From an uncultured Alphaproteobacteria bacterium (lineage in GTDB: Bacteria > Pseudomonadota > Alphaproteobacteria > CASFRQ01 > SAAU01): a stretch of DNA of 11,173 bases. Position 1 is the first letter of the stretch; each line of letters begins with the position of its first letter. Where the stretch lies: the NCBI GenBank assembly GCA_949296785.1, contig CASFRQ010000157.1:1-11173 (forward strand), in the 5' to 3' direction. This document shows, one piece after another, positions 7,355 to 11,173 of this stretch. The position numbers and the translations under genes are program-made. Below the pieces are notes generated by a model. That model was not told where the DNA came from. It ran no database searches and was given only the letters and a program-made list of their open reading frames with translations.

Positions 7355-8053
7355 TCATTCATAGGTATAAAGGTTCTTTGCCTGAAAAGACAGCCATCGC
7401 CTCGCCGCTTTATAGGCCGGAAAAAGAGAAAAGACAACCTCCCAAAACGCTGCCGAATGGTTCATTTCCTTCAAATGAGCCATTTCATGCGCCACGACAT
7501 AGTCAAAAACTTCTTTCGGTGCCAACGCCAATCGCCAAGACAAAGAAATATCCCCCTTTCCGGAACAACTGCCCCAACGGGAAGTCATTTCTTTCACCCG
7601 GAAACGGCAAGAAGGAAGGGAAGGAAGCTTTTTATAAAATTCTTCGGATGTTTTTTGAGCTTGCCTCTGGCACTCTTTTTTTATAAAATCCTTTGTCCGG
7701 CGATGAAAATGTTCCCGATGTCCGCAAACGCACAAAAGTCCTTCTTCCTCGTACACGCCCCTCTTTTCCCCCGGCCGATAGGTCAGAAGGTATTTTTTTC
7801 CGAACAAAAAAACCTCCGTTTCCGGTTCAAAAAAACGCTTTTGCGGCAAAGCGTCCAGTTTTTCATGCAACCATCCCGCATACTTTTCCAAAAATACCGC
7901 AATTTGTTTTTCCTTCGCGCCGAAAGGACAAGTCAAAATCGCTCGCCCGCCTTTGATATCAATTTTCAAACGCAGGCAACGACTTTGCGCGCAAGGAGAC
8001 AACAGAACCTCCATCCCGTCTATTTGCAGATTTGTTTTTTGAAGCTTTTTCAT
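7355..8053 (-). CDS. YgjP-like zinc metallopeptidase (DUF45/M48-type)
   Basis: A 232-residue protein of the YgjP/DUF45 family, predicted cytosolic zinc peptidases related to the SprT/WLM fold. The diagnostic block is TSRWGSCSGKGDISLSWRLA (157-176), then P179-K180-E181-V182-F183-D184-Y185 and VVAHEMAHLKEMNHSAAFW (187-205). H189, E190 and H193 form the HExxH zinc site, and H199 is the expected third ligand. The N-terminal part (about 15-95), with the FLEKYAGWLHEKL helix, is also typical of the family. The length is normal and all metal-site residues are intact. The physiological substrate is unknown for the family, although members are often found near restriction systems or housekeeping genes. 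No Shine-Dalgarno sequence precedes the ATG, only AAAAAAA. It is divergent from rfbA. Confidence 0.92.
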   Translation of the reverse strand: MKKLQKTNLQIDGMEVLLSPCAQSRCLRLKIDIKGGRAILTCPFGAKEKQIAVFLEKYAGWLHEKLDALPQKRFFEPETEVFLFGKKYLLTYRPGEKRGVYEEEGLLCVCGHREHFHRRTKDFIKKECQRQAQKTSEEFYKKLPSLPSCRFRVKEMTSRWGSCSGKGDISLSWRLALAPKEVFDYVVAHEMAHLKEMNHSAAFWEVVFSLFPAYKAARRWLSFQAKNLYTYE

Positions 8054-8060
8054 TTTTTTT

Positions 8061-8089
8061 AATGTAGGATTCTTTCACGCCGGAATCAA
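8061..8089 (-). promoter_or_regulatory. Probable promoter of the YgjP-like gene, giving a nearly leaderless mRNA
   Basis: On the minus strand TTGATT (8089-8084) and TACATT (8066-8061) are separated by 17 bases. The -10 box ends only seven bases before the ATG at 8053, so the transcript would begin at or next to the start codon. This agrees with the absence of a ribosome-binding site. Confidence 0.45.
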
Positions 8090-8112
8090 TAAAAAATCAA
8101 AAAGAATTTTAC

Positions 8113-8141
8113 TTGAGAAGAACTATAAGATTTGCTAACCT
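8113..8141 (+). promoter_or_regulatory. Weak candidate promoter of rfbA
   Basis: TTGAGA (8113-8118) and TAACCT (8136-8141) are 17 bases apart, about 35 bases before the start of rfbA. The -10 match is poor; a TATAAG at 8124-8129 is an alternative -10 box without a good -35. Some promoter must lie in this 123-base divergent gap, but its exact position is uncertain. Confidence 0.25.
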
Positions 8142-8176
8142 TCCCTTACGATTGAAAAATAAAAAAAGAGGGAGTT

Positions 8177-9055
8177 ATGAAAGGTATTATTCTCATCGCC
8201 GGCGCGGGAACGCGTTTGTACCCGCTGACAAAAATGGTCAACAAGCCGCTTCTGCCCGTTTATGACAAGCCGATGCTCTACTATCCTTTATCCACCCTAA
8301 TGTTGTTCGGCATCCGGGATATTTTGGTTATCTGCGCGCCGAAAGATTTGGAAAATTTGAAAAAAGTTTTCGGCGACGGTTCCGAACTGGGACTGAATAT
8401 GTCTTTCGCTGTTCAGGAAAAACCCAGAGGAATCGCCGACGCTTTCCTGATAGGGGAAGATTTTATTGCCGGCGATGAGGTATGCCTGATTTTAGGGGAC
8501 AATATTTTCTATATGGGGGACAATATAGAGCCTTTCCGAAAAGAAATCGCCGCCAACGAAGGGGCGACGGTTTTCGGTTTCCGTGTTTGCGATCCCGAAC
8601 GATTCGGCGTTGTGGAGTTTGACGAAAACTTTAAAGCGCTTTCTTTGGAGGAAAAGCCCAAACAGCCAAAATCCAACTATGCCGTCGTCGGTTTGTATTT
8701 TTACAAACCGGATGTTGTTGAAAAAGCGAAACGCCTGACCCCTTCCGCCCGGGGAGAGCTGGAAATAACGGACATCAACAAAATGTATTTGGAGGAAAAA
8801 AAGCTGAATGTCGTCGTTATGCGGCGAGGCAACGCCTGGCTGGACGCAGGAACGCCGGAAACTTTAAGCGAAGCGTCCCAGTTTGTAGAAATCGTGGAAA
8901 AAAGGCAGGGGCTGAAAATTTCCTGCATTGAAGAAATCGCCTTCCGTCGCGGATTTATTGATAACCGGCAAATGGAAAAACTGATTGAACAATCGCCGAA
9001 AGGAACCGAGTACCGCGCCTATCTTCAAAGGGTTTATGAAGAATACAAATCTTGA
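8177..9055 (+). CDS. rfbA: RfbA/RmlA, glucose-1-phosphate thymidylyltransferase
   Basis: A 292-residue cytosolic enzyme that joins dTTP and glucose-1-phosphate to dTDP-glucose, the first step toward dTDP-L-rhamnose and other deoxysugars of surface polysaccharides. Motifs in order are GAGTRLYPLTK (9-19, with R13), NKPLLPVYDKPM (22-33, with K23), the metal-site GDNIFY (107-112, with D108), EEKP (158-161), GELEITDINKMY (193-204) and GNAWLDAGT (218-226, with D223). The length is normal. The nucleotide-binding loop reads L-I-A-G-A-G-T-R-L, where L-A-[GA]-G-x-G-T-R-L is usual, so I7 is slightly atypical. A strong GAGGGAG ribosome-binding site lies unusually close, two bases before the ATG, but MKGII is the canonical N-terminus. 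The usual partners rfbB, rfbC and rfbD are not in the window. A decayed second copy of parts of this gene lies at 10188-10284. Confidence 0.97.
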   Translation: MKGIILIAGAGTRLYPLTKMVNKPLLPVYDKPMLYYPLSTLMLFGIRDILVICAPKDLENLKKVFGDGSELGLNMSFAVQEKPRGIADAFLIGEDFIAGDEVCLILGDNIFYMGDNIEPFRKEIAANEGATVFGFRVCDPERFGVVEFDENFKALSLEEKPKQPKSNYAVVGLYFYKPDVVEKAKRLTPSARGELEITDINKMYLEEKKLNVVVMRRGNAWLDAGTPETLSEASQFVEIVEKRQGLKISCIEEIAFRRGFIDNRQMEKLIEQSPKGTEYRAYLQRVYEEYKS

Positions 9056-9159
9056 CGCCTTTCTGTTTTCCAAAAACTTATCCGACCTTAGCTTCAGTAA
9101 AAGACAAGTTGCGCCGCTTTTCAAAACAGATTGTTTAAAGTAAAAGAGAGAGGCGAGTG

Positions 9160-9236
9160 GCGGTCGTTACAAAAGTAAAAAACGACTGCTTTGTTATCCG
9201 AAGCCGTCTAAAGCAGAGTACTAAGAAAATACTTTG
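9160..9236 (+). other. Two strong hairpins downstream of rfbA, possible 3' UTR structure or small RNA
   Basis: Hairpin 1 pairs GCGGTCGTT (9160-9168) with AACGACTGC (9181-9189), nine pairs including one G-T, around a 12-base loop. Hairpin 2 pairs CAGAGTA (9214-9220) with TACTTTG (9230-9236), seven pairs including one G-T, around a 9-base loop. A third hairpin with a T-run follows immediately (9239-9260). Three stems in 100 bases ending in a terminator resemble the 3' end of a structured small RNA or a long rfbA 3' untranslated region. I recognise no known RNA family and saw no convincing promoter just upstream. Confidence 0.4.
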
Positions 9237-9288
9237 CCAACCGGTCGGTGACGGTTTTTTAAAGAGACGACTGTTACTTTTATCCGAA
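9182..9288. repeat. Imperfect direct repeat flanking the hairpin/terminator block
   Basis: ACGACTG followed seven to eight bases later by ATCCGAA occurs at 9182-9202 and again at 9267-9288, with a different T-rich middle. The first copy includes the 3' arm of hairpin 1. It could be a relic of local duplication. Confidence 0.3.
9239..9260 (+). terminator. Probable rho-independent terminator for rfbA or a small RNA
   Basis: AACCG (9239-9243) pairs with CGGTT (9252-9256) across an 8-base loop, and the T's continue to 9260, giving a run of six T's in all. The stem is short, so termination may be partial. It is the first T-run hairpin after the rfbA stop, about 185 bases downstream. Confidence 0.45.
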
Positions 9289-9492
9289 CGCCAACATACA
9301 GAAGGGTATTAGGGAAATATGCTTTGAGGCAGGAGTTGGAGTAAAAAACAAAGAGAAAAAGGCAAAGTCTTCCGTTTTTCAGCAAGTTCCGACCGTCCAA
9401 AATTTTTTATAAACACATCGCGCCAAATCTGTCCGGAATGCCGCCGCACAAAAAAATCTTCCGACATAAACATGGGTATCCTTTGAGCGTCT

Positions 9493-9741
9493 TTATAGAT
9501 ATTTTTCCAATCCAAAATTACTTAGCGGAATTATGTTGTGTATACGATGTTTTTCTCTTCTTGGAACCTGAACAAATAAACGGAAAGTAATTTTACCGAA
9601 AAACCGTCTCAGAAAAAAAAGGGGGAGAAGCAGCAGATAAAAAAACAAAGCAAATAAACCGAAAAAGATTCTTCCCCGATTTCTTTCAGCTTTTTCCCGT
9701 TTTATTTTTTGAACGACGGCGGCTTGAGAAATTTTATTCAT
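9493..9741 (-). CDS. Hypothetical small membrane protein (82 residues)
   Basis: I do not recognise this product. The N-terminal 24 residues are polar and strongly basic (KIKREKAERNRGR, 12-24). A hydrophobic membrane segment spans about 25-46 (FFGLFALFFYLLLLPLFFL) and is followed by basic residues and a short tail. The start is supported by a good Shine-Dalgarno sequence, GGGGAGAGG, five bases before the ATG on the minus strand, with a palindrome just upstream. The basic segment shares 34 of 39 bases with the protein at the right edge of the window (10961-10999). The C-terminal half has no obvious homology, so the gene may be a truncated or rearranged relative of that one. It is short and could be a chance frame. 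Confidence 0.42.
   Translation of the reverse strand: MNKISQAAVVQKIKREKAERNRGRIFFGLFALFFYLLLLPLFFLRRFFGKITFRLFVQVPRREKHRIHNIIPLSNFGLEKYL
9676..9714 (-). repeat. 39-base segment shared with 10961-10999
   Basis: This segment matches 10961-10999 at 34 of 39 bases without gaps. Both copies are read in frame on the minus strand as V-x-K-[IV]-K-R-E-K-A-E-R-[NK]-R within two different proteins. Three of the five differences are transitions at third or synonymous-type positions, which suggests common descent rather than chance. Confidence 0.55.
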
Positions 9742-9760
9742 AAAAACCTCTCCCCTTCGC

Positions 9761-9774
9761 CCGGTATTTACCGG
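9761..9774. promoter_or_regulatory. Palindrome upstream of the small membrane protein
   Basis: CCGGTA and TACCGG are perfect arms around a two-base centre, about 20 bases before the start codon of the small minus-strand gene. It could be an operator or a small leader hairpin (CCGGT-ATTT-ACCGG). No regulator can be named. Confidence 0.3.
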
Positions 9775-10187
9775 CCACAGTCCTTGATCAGCTAAAAAAA
9801 GTCATGAAAATTCGCAATCAACATAACAGACATCTCATGTTTTGCCCGTGTCAATAACAAAATCAGAGGCCGTCCCCATGTTGATACTCTTTTACCGGCA
9901 TTCCTCCTCAAAATCCTGTCAAATCCTCTGAGCGAAAAAACTGCCCTTTATATTCAAAACGGCGCTTCTTGAAATGGCAATTTTAATTGAACAAACGGCT
10001 TTTGCAACATTCCAAGTTTCAAGACCTTATCCGCCGCCGACAAACACCGCAGACAACGATTATCCTTTCCTTTCGCATATCCGCAATTATTTAAATATAA
10101 AAAAACATTATCCGAAAATTTTCTCCGAACAATTCGGGAAACACCCGCTTTCCGTCTCTTTCAATAAAGAAAGAACTAAAACTTCTG
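9775..10187. other. Intergenic stretch with no recognisable gene
   Basis: About 410 bases without a convincing gene. A plus-strand frame is open from 9974 through to 10474 and passes in frame through the rfbA relic, but its upstream part (starting MAILIEQTAFATF) shows no known motif and has no ribosome-binding site. It is more likely decayed DNA than a working gene. Confidence 0.4.
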
Positions 10188-10284
10188 GAAAACGGTTTGA
10201 CATCGTGGAGTTTGACGAAAACTTTAAAGTTCTTTCTTTGAAAAAATACCCGCCTTTTAATAAAAAAGAAGTGGTTATGAAAGG
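10188..10284 (+). pseudogene. Relic fragments of rfbA (internal piece plus start-region piece)
   Basis: Bases 10205-10229 are identical to 8612-8636 of rfbA (25 bases), and the match continues to 10240 with only two differences in 36 bases. It is in the same reading register: VEFDENFKALSL of RfbA (146-157) reads VEFDENFKVLSL here, after which EEKP becomes KKYP and the similarity fades. Just downstream, 10262-10284 matches the ribosome-binding and start region of rfbA (8162-8184) at 20 of 23 bases, including TTATGAAAGG. The two pieces are in the opposite order from the intact gene, so the relic is rearranged as well as truncated. No nucleotidyltransferase could be made from it. The 166-codon frame that contains it (9974-10474) is probably fortuitous. 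Confidence 0.6.
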
Positions 10285-10329
10285 GACACGAACGGAAAAA
10301 TCATCAGTCCCTTCTCCGCCAGAAAAAGA

Positions 10330-10509
10330 AAGCATCGCAAGAACCATAGTTCGTCGGTTTAAGATAGTGTACAATACCGGCTTGATTTGCAGAAAAGAAC
10401 CGGCGGGCATTTTTATCCAAATCGGCAACACGAGGCAATCTCAAAAGACTAAAGAAGCACCGCAAGAACCGTGATTCGTCGGATTAAAATGAGACACAAT
10501 ACTGACTTA
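10330..10509. repeat. Imperfect 56-base direct repeat, period 125
   Basis: Segments starting at 10330 and 10455 align without gaps over about 56 bases with 14 differences (75%), most of them transitions. The best-conserved cores are CGCAAGAACC, TTCGTCGG and ACAATAC. The period of 125 is not a multiple of three, so the copies are in different frames, and the repeat is unlikely to be protein-driven. No known repeat family is recognised. Confidence 0.5.
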
Positions 10510-10581
10510 AGATAGCTGAGAAATAACCGATGCGTACTTTTACCGACATTTCGTAAAACCACTGTAAACTTCGGCAAACAA

Positions 10582-10594
10582 CCGACATAGTCGG
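10582..10594. repeat. Small perfect hairpin
   Basis: CCGAC-ATA-GTCGG forms a 5-base-pair stem with a 3-base loop. No T-run follows on either strand. It sits in the 240-base gap before the right-edge gene, in which I see no other feature. Confidence 0.25.
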
Positions 10595-10726
10595 ACAACA
10601 TGGCTTTCCTAAAAACCCGAAAAACTGTCTAAACAAAAAAACTGTGGAACAACCGGTCACAGATAAATTAAACGGTTTACCAACTTTCTTTGATGAAACA
10701 AAACAAAAATGAATCTTCTAAAAAAA

Positions 10727-11173
10727 TCAAGCCGTTCGCTTCTGTCCCGCAAGCGCAACATACGCCGCCGGATTCAAACTTCCGCTATTTTTATTCTTTG
10801 CCTTTGAAGGAACAGTAAAGGAAACAATGCCTTCTTTAACAGCATTTTCCAAATTACCTTTTTCTTCCAAAACCGACAGCCTTGATTCCAAACTCCTTTT
10901 TGAAGCGCTTTTTTTCGCGATCTCGGAAGCACGAATATTACCCGCCAACTTCATATCTGACCGCTTTCTTTCGGCCTTTTCCCGTTTTACTTTTTTAACG
11001 GCGTCCGCAATCTGGGGAATCTTCTTAATAAAAATTTCCACTGCCTCGCCCAACATTTCCCCGGCGGCGGCCCCCACGACCGCCCCTGCGGGCCCTGCGG
11101 ACAAACCGATGGCGGCGCCAGCCAGTGCACCGATTCCCTTTGAAATGATTTTTGTCGCGGCGGACCCCACTTC
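10727..11173 (-). CDS. Hypothetical glycine-zipper/charged protein (5' end at or beyond window edge)
   Basis: The frame is open to the right edge. A GTG at 11170-11168 could be a start, but the gene probably extends further, so it is treated as partial; at least 147 residues are visible. Numbering from that GTG, residues about 12-45 are rich in Gly and Ala with G-x3-G spacing (GIGALAGAAIGLSAGPAGAV, then VGAAAGEMLGEAV), a glycine-zipper pattern seen in membrane-inserting helices and in some bacteriocin-like or phage-associated proteins. A strongly charged helix follows (KKVKREKAERKRSDMK, 59-74), then a polar region with probable helix (91-112) and a mixed tail ending GQKRTA. Ala/Gly codons use GCC/GCG/GGC, like the conserved genes of this window, which supports real coding. 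The charged helix shares a 39-base segment with the small gene at 9493-9741. I cannot assign a function. Confidence 0.6.
   Translation of the reverse strand, partial: EVGSAATKIISKGIGALAGAAIGLSAGPAGAVVGAAAGEMLGEAVEIFIKKIPQIADAVKKVKREKAERKRSDMKLAGNIRASEIAKKSASKRSLESRLSVLEEKGNLENAVKEGIVSFTVPSKAKNKNSGSLNPAAYVALAGQKRTA
10961..10999 (-). repeat. 39-base segment shared with 9676-9714
   Basis: This is the partner copy of the segment at 9676-9714 (34 of 39 bases identical, same strand, same reading frame). Here it encodes VKKVKREKAERKR within the glycine-zipper protein. Confidence 0.55.

Noticed and set aside
7457..8062. A 201-codon plus-strand frame opposite the YgjP-like gene
   Set aside because: It is antisense to a gene with a complete HExxH zinc site; its product is low-complexity and has no motif or ribosome-binding site.
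9974..10474. A 166-codon plus-strand frame as a functional gene
   Set aside because: It has no ribosome-binding site, and its only recognisable parts are two misordered scraps of rfbA; treated as a pseudogene relic instead.
1..11173. Search for CRISPR arrays, tRNA genes, rRNA, insertion-sequence ends and transposases
   Set aside because: No regularly spaced identical repeats, tRNA arm signatures, or transposase motifs with inverted ends were found by eye.
1..11173. Frequent CGGAAAA/TTTTCCG words as a possible DNA-uptake or chi-like signal
   Set aside because: They vary in flanking bases and follow the general AAA/TTT-rich composition; no fixed extended motif or strand bias was apparent.

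Overview
The window looks like chromosomal DNA of an AT-rich alphaproteobacterium. It is probably a host-associated, uncultured type, judged from the SufB protein, the stand-alone YgjP-like metallopeptidase, the roughly 500-residue thymidine phosphorylase homologue and the style of the RmlA protein. This placement is inference from protein appearance, not a database result. Recognisable genes cover only about 60-65% of the window, which is low for a bacterium. I see no tRNA, rRNA, CRISPR array or insertion sequence, and no defence system.

Layout. On the minus strand at the left edge is the start of a suf operon: sufB (77-1531) is followed by the first 25 codons of sufC, and the two genes overlap by one base. 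Divergent promoters at 1548-1638 separate sufB from a plus-strand pair: a membrane-anchored PAS protein with a degenerate GGDEF domain (1697-2728) and an aldose 1-epimerase (2781-3695). A clear rho-independent terminator (3724-3752) closes this pair. About 800 bases without a credible gene follow, carrying several inverted repeats. Next, on the minus strand, is a thymidine/AMP-phosphorylase family protein (4591-6090) with several unusual active-site positions, and upstream of it a good sigma70-type promoter. A further 1.2 kb (6146-7354) has no credible gene. Then come a minus-strand YgjP-like zinc peptidase (7355-8053) and, divergent from it, rfbA/rmlA (8177-9055).

Right-hand region. The last 2.1 kb is the most unusual part. 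Downstream of rfbA is a structured stretch of three hairpins ending in a T-run (9160-9260), then a possible small membrane protein (9493-9741, minus). Two relic fragments of rfbA follow at 10188-10284: one is a 25-base exact copy of an internal segment, the other resembles the ribosome-binding and start region. A 56-base imperfect direct repeat comes next, and a glycine-zipper/charged protein runs off the right edge (10727-11173, minus). The 82-residue membrane protein and the edge protein share a 39-base, 34/39-identical segment encoding K-[IV]-K-R-E-K-A-E-R. The order rfbA - shared segment therefore occurs twice in the same orientation, which suggests an old, decayed tandem duplication.

Functionally the genes are largely unconnected housekeeping or accessory functions: Fe-S cluster assembly, signalling, sugar interconversion, nucleoside/nucleotide phosphorolysis, peptidase activity and dTDP-sugar synthesis. 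I found no convincing undescribed multi-gene system. The items most worth checking are the decayed rfbA duplication, the altered phosphorylase active site and the structured segment after rfbA.
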